64,000 nucleotides of DNA from Cryomorpha ignava (GTDB taxonomy: Bacteria; Bacteroidota; Bacteroidia; Flavobacteriales_D; Cryomorphaceae). The stretch is from the NCBI RefSeq assembly GCF_010686655.1, contig NZ_JAAGVY010000027.1, positions 1 to 64,000 on the forward strand. Reading direction: 5' to 3'. Of the stretch, positions 43,917 through 54,058 are shown in pieces. How positions within the stretch are numbered: the first letter of the stretch is position 1; each line of letters starts with the position of its first letter. The position numbers and the translations under genes were made by a program. Under the pieces are notes generated by a model. That model saw nothing but the letters and a program-made list of their open reading frames with translations, had not been told where the DNA came from and did no database searches.

Positions 43917-46085
43917 TCAATATTTCACAAATTTCTGCACGCCAAGGCTATTTTCGTCATCACCAATCAATTGAATAAAGTAAACCCCAGTATCTAAATT
44001 CGACACATCGGCATTCACCCTATTCCCAGAGACTCGTTGAGACTTTACCAAGGCACCCAGCATATTGTAAAAGCGCAGTTCCGTAAAGTGGTTTTCTGCA
44101 ATAATATTTACTACTCCCGTGTTATTGGGGTTGGGATATATTGTAAAACGGGTTTTGGCGTGATCTTCTATTGCGGTTGGCACTATTAAAGTTGTACTTA
44201 CCATATTGGTGATTATCGGCTCGTTAAAATCAAAGAAAATTGCCGCTTCGTTGAGTATAGATTCGTTCACCTGCATATTGGAATAAGGTGCAATTCTAAA
44301 GGAAATAAATCCCTGACTTCCCAAAAAGTCGGCACCGCTATCGGGCAGCATTATGTTTTCGAAAAGCACCGTTAAGGTATCAGTATTAAATTCCAGATCA
44401 TAACCTTGATGCGAGGTGGCAACAAATTGCATCGTGGACATGTCGAGCTGATCAATTGGTAAAACATCCTCAATTTTAACGTTGTGAGCTTCTGCAGTTC
44501 CGGTATTCATAAAGCGAATGGTGTAATCGAGTTTTTTGCTTTCTGTGATAAACTGCGGAACAATAAACGCATCACTTACCTGCTTGTCATTCGGGTCAAA
44601 AGAGCCTATAATTATTTCGGTATAAACAAAAGAATTGTTTAATGGTGTCTCATCACTACCATCAAATGATATTGAAACATTGGTGACAATGGAGGAATCC
44701 AATATGGCAGTTTGGTTCACTAAATAATCAACATAAAAAGTGAAATTTTCCTGTGGGCAAATTTCATCCAGATTGTATGATAAGGAATTGGTATTTTCAA
44801 CAATTCCCACAAGATCTGAACCAATGTAGGCAAGGTTTGTATCCACGCTTATGTCAATATCGCTATCGGTGATGCATACAGTACCTTCATTTTTGAAATT
44901 ATAATAAATTCTATGCTCAAAGCCCGGCGCCGGCGAAGAAGTGGCATGAACGGAATGCACAGTCAAATCTGAAAAGCTACCCAATGAATTTAGAATAAAG
45001 TTAGCCGTTTCACTACCACCTGCCGCGTCAAATTGAAAAGGGACGGGGTTGGTTACAATAGAATAATAATTCGGCACTTCAACCAAGGAAATATCTCCCT
45101 GCAAAAGTGGCTCGCACAAGCTGTAATGGCCATTTTCATTGGTAAACGCATAGGAGCCTGCGCTCTGGCCTTGAATTAATTTGTCGGCAAAACGTAATTC
45201 ATTTGTCTCTGCAGTGTCATTGTTGTTGGCATCTTCAAATACTTTTCCGCTCAGGGAACCCCAGTCTAGGCATGGGCCAAGCTCAGCTTTGGCTTCTAAG
45301 AAAACAGCGCTATCAAAGGCACCGTCCAAGGCGTCACCAATTGCCAATTTAATATGGTAGGTTTCGCCAAAGGTCACAGTTGTTTTGGCTTCTAAGGTCA
45401 CTGTGAGGCCATTCATCACAAAATTATCTTGGGGCGGATTGTTGGGTATAAAGTAAATTGAATCATCAATCCAATTTGGATTTGCATCTTCACAAATACT
45501 TGCATTGCCTGGATTGCTCGATTGACCAGAGTTAAGTGTGTTTATGGATACGGGAATCTGAGACTCGGGAATTATTGCCAGATTAATTGAATTATTTGAA
45601 AATGGACCACTTATGCCTGGGCCGCTAATAAGCAAAGCAAATGGATCATTAAACTGAGAGCAAGTAAAGCTAGCATATTCATCACTGGCAAAGGAATAAA
45701 AGAAGCTCAAGGTATCGGCGTACACCGTTATGTCAAATTCCACTATGGCAGCATCATTTATATTCTGTCCAGATATGGTCATAAGGTCGGGGTCATTTAC
45801 TATTGTATTGGTTAAAAAACCGCCAAATTCACCAACGATAGACTGCGCACTTCCAGTTACCATTACAAGCCCGGAATCAATAGGAATTACGGAGTTATTA
45901 TTTTGAAAAAATGAAAATTGAGTGCTGTCACCTGAAAAAGTAACATTGGTGATGTCCACATTGTCCCCATTAAAAATAGCCTCGACTAATTCTTGTGGGG
46001 TATGGTTAAGGTTGTTTACGAATAATTGAGCCGATGCATATTGCATTGTTAAGATAGCGGCAATAAAGAAGTAAAGCTTTTTCAT
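43917..46085 (-). CDS. T9SS cargo protein with choice-of-anchor L domain
   Basis: 722 aa from ATG 46085 (MKKLYFFIAAILTMQYASAQ, a signal peptide); an upstream start at 46115 adds ten residues before it. The N-terminal part (NLNHTPQELVEAIFNGDNV, then VPIDSGLVMVTGSAQSI) matches the choice-of-anchor L domain. The middle has a DUF11/DUF7619-like stretch beginning SFDPNDKQVSDAFIVP and RFMNTGTAEAHNVKIEDVL. The C-terminal 80 residues (FTIYPNPNNTGVVNI, LDTGVYFIQLIGD) form a T9SS type A sorting domain, so it is exported through the outer membrane and kept at the cell surface or released. Function unknown, perhaps adhesion. Confidence 0.85.
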   Translation of the reverse strand: MKKLYFFIAAILTMQYASAQLFVNNLNHTPQELVEAIFNGDNVDITNVTFSGDSTQFSFFQNNNSVIPIDSGLVMVTGSAQSIVGEFGGFLTNTIVNDPDLMTISGQNINDAAIVEFDITVYADTLSFFYSFASDEYASFTCSQFNDPFALLISGPGISGPFSNNSINLAIIPESQIPVSINTLNSGQSSNPGNASICEDANPNWIDDSIYFIPNNPPQDNFVMNGLTVTLEAKTTVTFGETYHIKLAIGDALDGAFDSAVFLEAKAELGPCLDWGSLSGKVFEDANNNDTAETNELRFADKLIQGQSAGSYAFTNENGHYSLCEPLLQGDISLVEVPNYYSIVTNPVPFQFDAAGGSETANFILNSLGSFSDLTVHSVHATSSPAPGFEHRIYYNFKNEGTVCITDSDIDISVDTNLAYIGSDLVGIVENTNSLSYNLDEICPQENFTFYVDYLVNQTAILDSSIVTNVSISFDGSDETPLNNSFVYTEIIIGSFDPNDKQVSDAFIVPQFITESKKLDYTIRFMNTGTAEAHNVKIEDVLPIDQLDMSTMQFVATSHQGYDLEFNTDTLTVLFENIMLPDSGADFLGSQGFISFRIAPYSNMQVNESILNEAAIFFDFNEPIITNMVSTTLIVPTAIEDHAKTRFTIYPNPNNTGVVNIIAENHFTELRFYNMLGALVKSQRVSGNRVNADVSNLDTGVYFIQLIGDDENSLGVQKFVKY

Positions 46086-46404
46086 GGGAAGGTTATAAGA
46101 GATTGATGCAAGCAATATAAGAAAAATTAATTAACTTTTTTTTACGTTTGACTGGACGAAATAAAAATGAATTGGTTGTATAAGTATAGGTTTTGTAGCA
46201 TCCCCGGTTAGGTTTAAATCTAGTTCTCGATAAATTAAAAAAGAGAAAGCCAATGAATGAAGGGGTTTTGCTTGAGTATGATTTGAGAGCTGCTCTTATA
46301 ATCGTGATTCGTATTTTATTTCGGGTTACTCATTTAAATCGCGAGTTCATGTAACTAAATATAGATCAGAATTACTAATGATCGTGTATTTAACATAGAT
46401 CAGA
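46086..46404. other. 319-base gap, nothing recognised
   Basis: AT-rich spacer between the ATPase gene and the T9SS cargo gene. I see no repeat, RNA gene or convincing promoter in it. Confidence 0.5.
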
Positions 46405-47535
46405 TCACACATTAATAAACTCTTGAAATTCGAGCGGAGTTATAATCTCAGTAATAGCATCGGGATAAGCATTTGTAAAGGCACGCGTAATTTTATGCTC
46501 CTTATTTCTGTTCCATTTCATTTCAAAACCATATAGTTCGTTTTTAAACTCTTCCAGATAATCAACTTCGCTTTGGTTGTAGTTTCTCCAAAAATAACTA
46601 TTCATACGCTCATCTTTATAAGCCTTCATTTTCATCCGTTCTGAGACGATGAAATTCTCCCAAAGTTTGCCGTGGTCGTTTCGCAGTTCCAGCGGATTGA
46701 AGTCGTTGATCACAGCATTTCGAACACCATTGTCCCAAAAATAGACTTTTGACATTTTCGAAACTTCTTTTCGCGGATTCTTACTGTATGCGTTAAGTCT
46801 GAAAATAACGAATGCTTTTTCTAAGAGATCAACGTAGTTTTCTATGGTTTCAGCTTTCACTTTTAAGGTGTTGGCCAATTCATGGAAAGATACTTCCGAA
46901 CATACCTGATAGGCAAGAAGTTTTAAAAGTGATTCTAAAAGCTGGGGTTTGCGAATGTCTTTCCATACCAAAACATCTTTGTAAAGATATTGATCGCTCA
47001 AGTTGTTTAAAATCATTTCGGCATCTGGCTTATGGTTTACCACATCTGGATAAGAACCAAAAACAAGATGAAAAGGCAGTGCTTGTTCCCATTCAAATGC
47101 TGATTTTCCGGGGTACATTTCGGCCATTGCGAGTGGGTAAAGGTGAAAAAGAAACTGACGCCCGGTGAGTGGTTCAAATACTGTTTCTGAAATGTCTAAA
47201 GCAGACGAACCCGTTGCCACAAACTGAACTCCTTTGAAGTTATCGACAAGTAATTTGAGCAGCAGCCCTGGATTTACAATTCTTTGAACTTCATCTATTA
47301 CGACTAGTTTGTAATTTCCAATCACAGCTTTTAAACTCTGAAGCGAAGGGTTCGTCAATCTCTCACGCAGGGCTTGTTCATCGGCATTTAGCCAAAGCAT
47401 TTCCGTTTTGTTTTGAAATAAGTCTTGAAGTAGTGTGGTTTTGCCAACTTGTCTGGCGCCGGTTATAACCAGAACTTTTCCCTTAAAAAGCTGTTTTTCC
47501 AGCCTTCGTTTTAAAAGTCTATCAATCACTTGCAT
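46405..47535 (-). CDS. AAA ATPase with DUF4143 domain
   Basis: 376-aa protein. P-loop VITGARQVGKTTLLQDL lies near residues 23-39, Walker B VVIDEVQRI near 78. The middle has TGSSALDISETVFEPLTGRQ, and the C-terminal DUF4143 part contains KVYFWDNGVRNAVI and QSEVDYLEEFKNELYGFEMK. This family is common in bacteria; the function is unclear. Some members lie beside toxin genes. A decayed copy of its last codons sits at 43724-43795. Confidence 0.85.
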   Translation of the reverse strand: MQVIDRLLKRRLEKQLFKGKVLVITGARQVGKTTLLQDLFQNKTEMLWLNADEQALRERLTNPSLQSLKAVIGNYKLVVIDEVQRIVNPGLLLKLLVDNFKGVQFVATGSSALDISETVFEPLTGRQFLFHLYPLAMAEMYPGKSAFEWEQALPFHLVFGSYPDVVNHKPDAEMILNNLSDQYLYKDVLVWKDIRKPQLLESLLKLLAYQVCSEVSFHELANTLKVKAETIENYVDLLEKAFVIFRLNAYSKNPRKEVSKMSKVYFWDNGVRNAVINDFNPLELRNDHGKLWENFIVSERMKMKAYKDERMNSYFWRNYNQSEVDYLEEFKNELYGFEMKWNRNKEHKITRAFTNAYPDAITEIITPLEFQEFINV

Positions 47536-47635
47536 ACCCTAAAAGTATGAAATTTTCCGTTATATCGGAAATATTAGTACTAATTTTTCCGTTGTACTGG
47601 AAAAATTCATTGTTTCGACATTTTCAAGGTGTGTT

Positions 47636-49699
47636 CTATTCCACCGTTAGCTTTCGCGAAAGCTGAAACTCATCACTAATAACGGTATAGGTGTATATGC
47701 CGGCCGCTAAATCACCGCGCTGAAAATTGTAGGTGCGTGGAATTCCCGCAGACGTAATACCCATATTTCTGCTGAAAACCAGCTTTCCGGTTAAGTCTCT
47801 TACTTGTAATTCTATTTGTGATGTTTTATTGGTTCGAAACTGTATTGTGGTTTCATCGTGAAAAGGATTTGGATAGTTTTGAACCAGTTCCAATCCATTT
47901 TTTGAACTTACTTTTTCTAAGCCCACTGCTGTTTGCGTTATCAGGCGTATTGGCAATATTATTCCAACACCATTTGCAGTGTCGCCTAGTGCTTCCCAGT
48001 TTCCGATGTTAAAATCATAACGCACAGATCCATACGGTTCTTCTGTAACTCCTACGGGTTGATAAACAATTCCAACAGGAGCGACTGGTACGCGCATTTC
48101 TGCCTGATAAATATCAGAAGGGTTGACCAGAATCGGGTAGGGGAATTCAAATGATGTCCAGTTAAATTCGTTGCCGTCATCCGGATTCCACAAGTTATCT
48201 TGGGTTATAATGTGTTCCAGCGAGGTATCATCGTAGAATACCGGTTCTTCTGAATCATAGAAAACAGACGTAAAAGTGGAGGGGTTATTTGTTTCCTTTA
48301 GTACAGACCCACTCCTTAAATTGAAATAAACCAATTGATTAACTTCAGTTTCGGCCACCTCTTGGTCATAAAGAAAAACTGTTTCTATACCGGTTATTAT
48401 TTTGTATTCATCTGGCCCTGTTGGTTCTGGAAAGGCATAAACGGTACCTAAAATAACATCTTCGGCTACGTCTGTCAGAGTGCTTTCGTATACCTCACGG
48501 CCATTTTGAATAACCGCACCCGGAAGATTGAAATCATCGGTAATAAAAACACTTCTAGTTTCTCCCAGATTGTCTTCAGGAATGGCGTCTTCGTTATCCT
48601 GACTTAGGATATAATAAAAAACATATTCGCCGGGAAGGATGGGCGAAGCAATTTCATTGAAAGCGATCTCGTCGAGTTGAATCGTATCTGTAACTCCCGG
48701 TGCTAAGTTAATGGGCTGTGATGAAAAAGTTTCAGGAATATCGCCGCCGGGAATAATTACAGAAACGGTTAATATGACATTGTTTTGAGTTGTAGAACCA
48801 GCATTTGTTACCTCTGCGGCAAAATTAAGCTTGCTGGCAAAATAGTCGGGCTGTCCCTCGTATTCCAGACTTCGGTAATACGCCAGAGGAGAGATCTGAT
48901 TTGTTTCAAAATCGCTGATTTTCGTGAAGTACTCGTTGTAAAAGGTTTTGCCTGCCACGAGGTCATTTTCGGGCAGTGCTTCTATTTTAATATCATCGAG
49001 CATCCAGAAAAAATGAGAGTTACCTCCATTCCAACGATACCTGATGCGGCAATCTGAGATATCGCTCACTCCCGCCAATAATGAAGAGAGGTTAAAAGTC
49101 ATGCTCTGATCATTTGGCTCCTCAAGCGGGAATTCGAGCTGGCTTTCAAAGCCGAGATCTGTCCAGCTATTTCCACCATTGGTGCTAAACTCTACTTTCA
49201 CAAATCCAGAAAAATTTGAGCAGCAAATTTTTGAAAAAGTGTAAAACGTCAATGTTGAAAATGGATTGCCGGTAAGATTAATAGGAGGCGATTCTAAAAT
49301 TGAAAAAATAGGATTTGTAGTAGCCGTGCCTTCAGGAAAAGTTGGTGTAGCGGTAGAATTAAATCTATCAGCGTCAAGCATTGCTATTCCATTAAAGCGG
49401 GTAGGCGAACTAATTAAAGCCGTATTTTCAAAGAACAATGGAATGTGTTGGCCATACAAAGGGCTGGCATTTGGAAGAGGCGCTGACGAATTATATTGGC
49501 CGGCAGCCGTTTTAAACCAAAGCTCACCATGGATGAGGCCAAAAGTCCAGCTACCATCTGTGCCATCAAATCCATTGCTGAAATCTTCAGACCACAATAC
49601 ATCATTATCGCGACTGGTAGATGATTTGTTTATGTTTTGTGATAGGGATTGAAAAGTAAAAGTAAGAGTAAATAGAGCGAGGAGAAAGACAGCTTTCAT
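47636..49699 (-). CDS. T9SS cargo protein, large secreted
   Basis: 687 aa from ATG 49699 (MKAVFLLALFTLTFTFQSLS, a signal peptide). The N-terminal domain (WSEDFSNGFDGTDGSWTFG, then FSTNGGNSWTDLGF and WMLDDIKIEAL) looks like a jelly-roll, MAM-like fold. The last about 85 residues (LELVQNYPNPFHDETTIQF, LAAGIYTYTVISDEFQLSRK) are a T9SS type A sorting domain. So it is secreted by the type IX system; task unknown. A start at 49756 would place the signal peptide 19 residues in. Confidence 0.85.
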   Translation of the reverse strand: MKAVFLLALFTLTFTFQSLSQNINKSSTSRDNDVLWSEDFSNGFDGTDGSWTFGLIHGELWFKTAAGQYNSSAPLPNASPLYGQHIPLFFENTALISSPTRFNGIAMLDADRFNSTATPTFPEGTATTNPIFSILESPPINLTGNPFSTLTFYTFSKICCSNFSGFVKVEFSTNGGNSWTDLGFESQLEFPLEEPNDQSMTFNLSSLLAGVSDISDCRIRYRWNGGNSHFFWMLDDIKIEALPENDLVAGKTFYNEYFTKISDFETNQISPLAYYRSLEYEGQPDYFASKLNFAAEVTNAGSTTQNNVILTVSVIIPGGDIPETFSSQPINLAPGVTDTIQLDEIAFNEIASPILPGEYVFYYILSQDNEDAIPEDNLGETRSVFITDDFNLPGAVIQNGREVYESTLTDVAEDVILGTVYAFPEPTGPDEYKIITGIETVFLYDQEVAETEVNQLVYFNLRSGSVLKETNNPSTFTSVFYDSEEPVFYDDTSLEHIITQDNLWNPDDGNEFNWTSFEFPYPILVNPSDIYQAEMRVPVAPVGIVYQPVGVTEEPYGSVRYDFNIGNWEALGDTANGVGIILPIRLITQTAVGLEKVSSKNGLELVQNYPNPFHDETTIQFRTNKTSQIELQVRDLTGKLVFSRNMGITSAGIPRTYNFQRGDLAAGIYTYTVISDEFQLSRKLTVE

Positions 49700-49805
49700 A
49701 TTTAGATTTTTAATTAAATAGCTGCTAAAAGTACTTTTTTTTAGGCGAATAGGCATCAGCGCTTACTCAAACCACAAGATATTAACAGAAATAAGGACAA
49801 TAAAA

Positions 49806-49839
49806 AACCGCATCGGCAGCTTTCGCCACCGATGCGGTT
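49806..49839 (-). terminator. hairpin terminator after the DUF1573 gene
   Basis: 11-base stem (AACCGCATCGG / CCGATGCGGTT) with a 12-base loop. Read on the minus strand it is followed by six or more T residues, just 31 bases after the DUF1573 stop. Confidence 0.85.
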
Positions 49840-49869
49840 CTTTTTCACACTTAATACTAAACCAATATT

Positions 49870-50322
49870 TTAGTTAGTCATAGGAGCCATTGTTTCCTTT
49901 TTTACCGGAGCATCGCCGGCATTTTCAGAAGCAATTACATTACCTTTAATGCGTACTACCTTTGATTCTGCATTTGTTGCATTAGAAGAGATTGTAACAG
50001 ATTTATTAATCGGTCCAACTCGTTTTGTATCGTATTTTACTGACATTACTGCAGAAGCACCAGGCATAATTGGTTCTTTTGGCCATTCTGGAACTGTACA
50101 TCCACAAGATCCTTTAGCACGAGAGATAATTAGCGGCTCAGTACCATTATTAGTAAGTTTGAACTCAGATGTACCATTTCCACCTTGCTTAATAGTTCCG
50201 TAGTCATGTACTTCTTTGTCAACAGTAAGTTGTGGTCCACCGGTTACAGGTTTTGCTTCTTGAGAAAAGCCTGACAATGCAGCCAAAGCGACCATGGCGA
50301 TAGATAAGAATAGATTTTTCAT
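49870..50322 (-). CDS. DUF1573 secreted protein
   Basis: 150-aa protein with a signal peptide (KNLFLSIAMVALAALSGFSQ). The conserved block HDYGTIKQGGNGTSEFKLTN, then AKGSCGCTVPEWPKEPIMPG is the DUF1573 signature, with the CGC motif. Such proteins are common, probably periplasmic or outer-membrane lipoprotein-like, in Bacteroidota; function unknown. It ends in a strong terminator. It is divergent from valS. Confidence 0.88.
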   Translation of the reverse strand: MKNLFLSIAMVALAALSGFSQEAKPVTGGPQLTVDKEVHDYGTIKQGGNGTSEFKLTNNGTEPLIISRAKGSCGCTVPEWPKEPIMPGASAVMSVKYDTKRVGPINKSVTISSNATNAESKVVRIKGNVIASENAGDAPVKKETMAPMTN

Positions 50323-50435
50323 TTTATTTAGTTTTGTTTTGATGAGATAAAAGTACGCAACAGGGAATGTTATGTTCTATTCCTTAACAAAACTTTAACA
50401 TGCATTATAAATATCCTTCCCTCGCTGCATTTTTC

Positions 50436-50443
50436 TAAATTTG
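50436..50443 (+). promoter_or_regulatory. candidate -7 box of valS
   Basis: TAAATTTG, an exact TAnnTTTG match 33 bases before the valS ATG. No clear TTTG is seen about 20 bases upstream. Confidence 0.35.
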
Positions 50444-50475
50444 CACGGATTTTGACGTTCTACCTTCACCCTCAT

Positions 50476-53106
50476 ATGGAAATAGCTAAAGTTTACAACC
50501 CTTCACAACTTGAATCTAAATGGTATAAGTATTGGATCGAGCACAGATATTTTAATTCTGTTCCAGACGATAGAGAGCCCTATACTGTCGTAATTCCACC
50601 GCCAAATGTTACTGGCGTATTGCATATGGGCCATATGCTCAACAATACCATCCAGGATATTTTGGTTCGCAAAGCGCGCATGGAAGGCAAAAATGCTTGC
50701 TGGGTTCCGGGTGTTGATCATGCATCTATCGCCACGGAAGCCAAGGTAGTGCAAAAACTACGTGCCGAAGGAATTAAAAAGAGCGATTTGAGCCGCGATG
50801 AGTTTATGACCCATGCCTGGGAATGGAAAAACAAGCACGGCGGTATAATTCTGGAACAGCTCAAAAAGCTCGGTGCCAGCTGCGACTGGGAGCGAGAATC
50901 GTTTACAATGGATCCCGATTATTCGCGGAGCGTAATAGATACCTTTATTGATTTGTATCAAAAGGGGTTGATCTATCGCGGAAAGCGCATGGTAAACTGG
51001 GATCCTTCTGCAAAAACGGCCCTTAGCGATGAAGAGGTAATTCACAAAGAAGTAGATTCTAAACTCTATTATGTTCAATATAAAATAGTTGGAAGCGATA
51101 ATGAGTACGTAACGATTGCAACTACACGTCCTGAAACCATTTTGGGCGATACTGCCATTTGTGTAAACCCTAAAGATGAGCGGTTTACCCATTTGCATGG
51201 GAAAAAAGCAATTGTGCCTCTTGTAAATCGGGAAGTTCCGATTATTGCTGATGAGTACGTTGATATGGAGTTTGGTACGGGCTGTTTGAAAATCACGCCT
51301 GCGCACGATACCAATGATTATGATTTGGGTAAAAAGCACGATCTCGAAACAATTGATGTGCTAAATGCTGACGGTACCATGAGCGAGGCAGCTCAATTTT
51401 ACATTGGCGAAGACCGCTTTGAAGTACGCAAGAAAATAACCAAGGATCTCAAAGAATCGGGCAACCTGATTAAAGAAGAGTCTTATAAAAACAAGGTAGG
51501 ATATTCTGAGCGCACAGATGTACCCATAGAGCCGCGCATCTCGCTACAGTGGTTTGTGAAAATGGAAGAGTTTAGCAAGCCGGGGCTAGAGCACGTCATG
51601 AATGACGATGTAAAGTTTTGGCCGCCAAAGTTTAAAAATTCGTACCGCCACTGGATGGAAAATGTAAAAGACTGGTGTATTTCACGTCAGCTTTGGTGGG
51701 GCCATCGCATTCCCGCATTTTATTTTGGTGAGGGCGAAGCCGATTTTATTATCGCTACCAGCCGCGAAGATGCCATGGAAAGATTAAATGCTCTGGGAAA
51801 AGTAGTTAATCCCGAACATTTAAAACAAGACGATGATGTACTCGATACGTGGTTTTCGTCATGGCTTTGGCCAATTTCGGTTTTCAATGGCTTTTATTCT
51901 GACGAAGAAATAGATTATTATTATCCGACCAATGATTTGGTTACGGCTCCCGAAATTATGTTTTTCTGGGTGGCGCGAATGATTATTGCCGGATACGAGT
52001 ACCGTGGCAAGAAGCCGTTTGAAAACGTGTATTACACAGGAATTGTGCGCGATCAGCAAGGTCGAAAAATGAGCAAATCGCTTGGAAATTCTCCTGACCC
52101 AATTAAGCTGATGGAGCAATACGGTGCCGATGGTGTACGTATGGGAATGCTCTTTGCTTCGCCTGCCGGCAATGATTTGCTTTTTGACGAATCGCTTTGT
52201 GAGCAGGGGCGAAACTTTTCTAATAAAATATGGAATGCTCTAAGGCTTTTAAAAAGCTGGACACCTGAAGATAAACCGGCTCCTGAAGTGGCAAACCTCG
52301 CCTTAAATTGGATGGACAATAGGATGAGCCAGATAGTGGAAGAGATAAACGAACATTATTCAAAATTCCGTATTTCGGATGTGGTAATGACGTGTTATAA
52401 ATTTGCCTGGAACGACTTCTGCAGTTGGTATCTTGAAGCGGTAAAACCAAACTATGGCGAGACTATTGATTCGCACACGCTCGGTCGGGTGGTAAATCAT
52501 TTTGAAACCCTCCTTAAACTCTTGCATCCACTTACACCTTTTATTACCGAAGAAATATGGGATTTGCTCGATGAGCGAAATTCGCCACAAGACCGAGTGG
52601 TAGTAGCACGTTGGCCATTGATTACAGCATACGACTCTACTTTTATAGATGGGTTTACGCGGGCAACTGAGCTTATAACCCATGTAAGAAACATTAGAAA
52701 ACAAAACAATATTCCCAATAAAGTTGCAGTTGATCTTTTCATACGCGACGATGAAGAAGCTGATAGCGTTTTTTATCCATTGCTAAAAAAGCTCGCCAAT
52801 ATTGATACTTGTCACCGCAATACCGAAATGCCCGCCGAAGCATTCACATTTGTACTGGGACGAGCAGAATATGCAGTGCCTTACGGCGAAGAGGTGGATG
52901 TGGAAGCGCAAGTGGTCAAAATGCGCGAAGAGCTTGGGTACACCCGCGGATTTTTGAAAGCTGTTCAGCAAAAACTTTCGAATGAACGTTTTGTAAACAA
53001 TGCTCCAGATCAGGTCGTACAAGTTGAGAAAACAAAAGAGGCAGACGCTTTGGCAAAAATAGCCTTGATAGAAGAAAAATTAAAGACAATGGGGGAAGCG
53101 TTTTGA
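50476..53106 (+). CDS. valS: valyl-tRNA synthetase
   Basis: 876 aa. It begins MEIAKVYNPSQLESKWYKYW. The class I signatures are VTGVLHMGHMLNNTIQD (HIGH-type, about residue 45) and GRKMSKSLGN (KMSKS, about residue 535). The C-terminal coiled arm (REELGYTRGFLKAVQQKLS) is present. The start at 50476 is preferred over 50452, which would put eight extra residues before the conserved MEI. It charges tRNA-Val with valine. Adjacent ppx gene overlaps its stop by four bases. Complete. Confidence 0.97.
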   Translation: MEIAKVYNPSQLESKWYKYWIEHRYFNSVPDDREPYTVVIPPPNVTGVLHMGHMLNNTIQDILVRKARMEGKNACWVPGVDHASIATEAKVVQKLRAEGIKKSDLSRDEFMTHAWEWKNKHGGIILEQLKKLGASCDWERESFTMDPDYSRSVIDTFIDLYQKGLIYRGKRMVNWDPSAKTALSDEEVIHKEVDSKLYYVQYKIVGSDNEYVTIATTRPETILGDTAICVNPKDERFTHLHGKKAIVPLVNREVPIIADEYVDMEFGTGCLKITPAHDTNDYDLGKKHDLETIDVLNADGTMSEAAQFYIGEDRFEVRKKITKDLKESGNLIKEESYKNKVGYSERTDVPIEPRISLQWFVKMEEFSKPGLEHVMNDDVKFWPPKFKNSYRHWMENVKDWCISRQLWWGHRIPAFYFGEGEADFIIATSREDAMERLNALGKVVNPEHLKQDDDVLDTWFSSWLWPISVFNGFYSDEEIDYYYPTNDLVTAPEIMFFWVARMIIAGYEYRGKKPFENVYYTGIVRDQQGRKMSKSLGNSPDPIKLMEQYGADGVRMGMLFASPAGNDLLFDESLCEQGRNFSNKIWNALRLLKSWTPEDKPAPEVANLALNWMDNRMSQIVEEINEHYSKFRISDVVMTCYKFAWNDFCSWYLEAVKPNYGETIDSHTLGRVVNHFETLLKLLHPLTPFITEEIWDLLDERNSPQDRVVVARWPLITAYDSTFIDGFTRATELITHVRNIRKQNNIPNKVAVDLFIRDDEEADSVFYPLLKKLANIDTCHRNTEMPAEAFTFVLGRAEYAVPYGEEVDVEAQVVKMREELGYTRGFLKAVQQKLSNERFVNNAPDQVVQVEKTKEADALAKIALIEEKLKTMGEAF

Positions 53107-53999
53107 GGTTTGCCGCTATAGACATAGGTTCCAATGCAGTGCGTTTGCTTATTGCAGATGTAATTGAAACCGAAAAAGATTTATCGATTAAGAAACTATC
53201 GCTTACCCGCGTACCCATTCGTTTGGGGGCATCGGTATTTGATACCGGAAAAATTACGAGCAGCAAGGCAAAGGCATTGGCGAAAACAATGAAAGCCTTC
53301 CGTTATTTAATTGATGTATATAACGTAAAAGATTTCAGGGCATGTGCTACATCTGCCATGCGCGAAGCGGATAATGCTGAAGAGGTTATAGAGAAAGTAC
53401 ACGAATATTCGGGAATTAATATTGAACTCATAAATGGCCACACCGAGGCCAATATGATATTTTCGACTTTTAAGACACAGAAACTTGACCCCATGCAAAA
53501 CTACCTTTACATAGATGTTGGGGGTGGTAGCACCGAAATAACATTGCTTAAGCACGGCAAACGTATTAGTGCGCGTTCTTTTAAAATAGGAACAGTACGG
53601 ATTTTAAAGGGAAAGGTAAAACCAAAACTTTGGGACGAAATGCGACAGTGGGTTGCTAAAATTACAGCCAACGAAACCAATGTAACTGCCATAGGTACAG
53701 GAGGAAATATCAACAGATTATTTAAAATGAGTAAGCTGGGATATGGCGAGCTGATGACCCGTGACCAACTCGAAAAACTTCATGCCGAAATTAAGGCGAT
53801 GCCATTTAAGCAACGCATTGAAAAACTTCGACTTAGGCCAGACCGTGCAGATGTAATTGTACCAGCAGGTGAGATATTTACCACGATTTTGAATGTTGCT
53901 AAAATTGACAAGATGTCTGTTCCAAAAATCGGACTTTCAGACGGTATAGCACTTTATTTGTACCGGCAGCATGTGGCGAGTATTAAAACAAAAGTTTAG
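53103..53999 (+). CDS. ppx: exopolyphosphatase / GppA-type phosphatase
   Basis: 298-aa Ppx/GppA protein: FAAIDIGSNAVRLLIADV (ASKHA phosphate 1), then YIDVGGGSTEITLLKHG (phosphate 2) and IGTGGNINRLFKM. The likely start is TTG 53103, overlapping the valS stop as TTGA; this gives the family's natural N-terminus. It removes terminal phosphates from polyphosphate or pppGpp. It is shorter than E. coli Ppx because the C-terminal HD domain is missing. Co-transcription with valS is likely. Confidence 0.88.
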   Translation: MRFAAIDIGSNAVRLLIADVIETEKDLSIKKLSLTRVPIRLGASVFDTGKITSSKAKALAKTMKAFRYLIDVYNVKDFRACATSAMREADNAEEVIEKVHEYSGINIELINGHTEANMIFSTFKTQKLDPMQNYLYIDVGGGSTEITLLKHGKRISARSFKIGTVRILKGKVKPKLWDEMRQWVAKITANETNVTAIGTGGNINRLFKMSKLGYGELMTRDQLEKLHAEIKAMPFKQRIEKLRLRPDRADVIVPAGEIFTTILNVAKIDKMSVPKIGLSDGIALYLYRQHVASIKTKV

Positions 54000-54058
54000 A
54001 GTAGGTTCTATCAATTTTGTTTTTCGGTTATTCTATTTGAGCTTTTAAAAAGTGGGTT

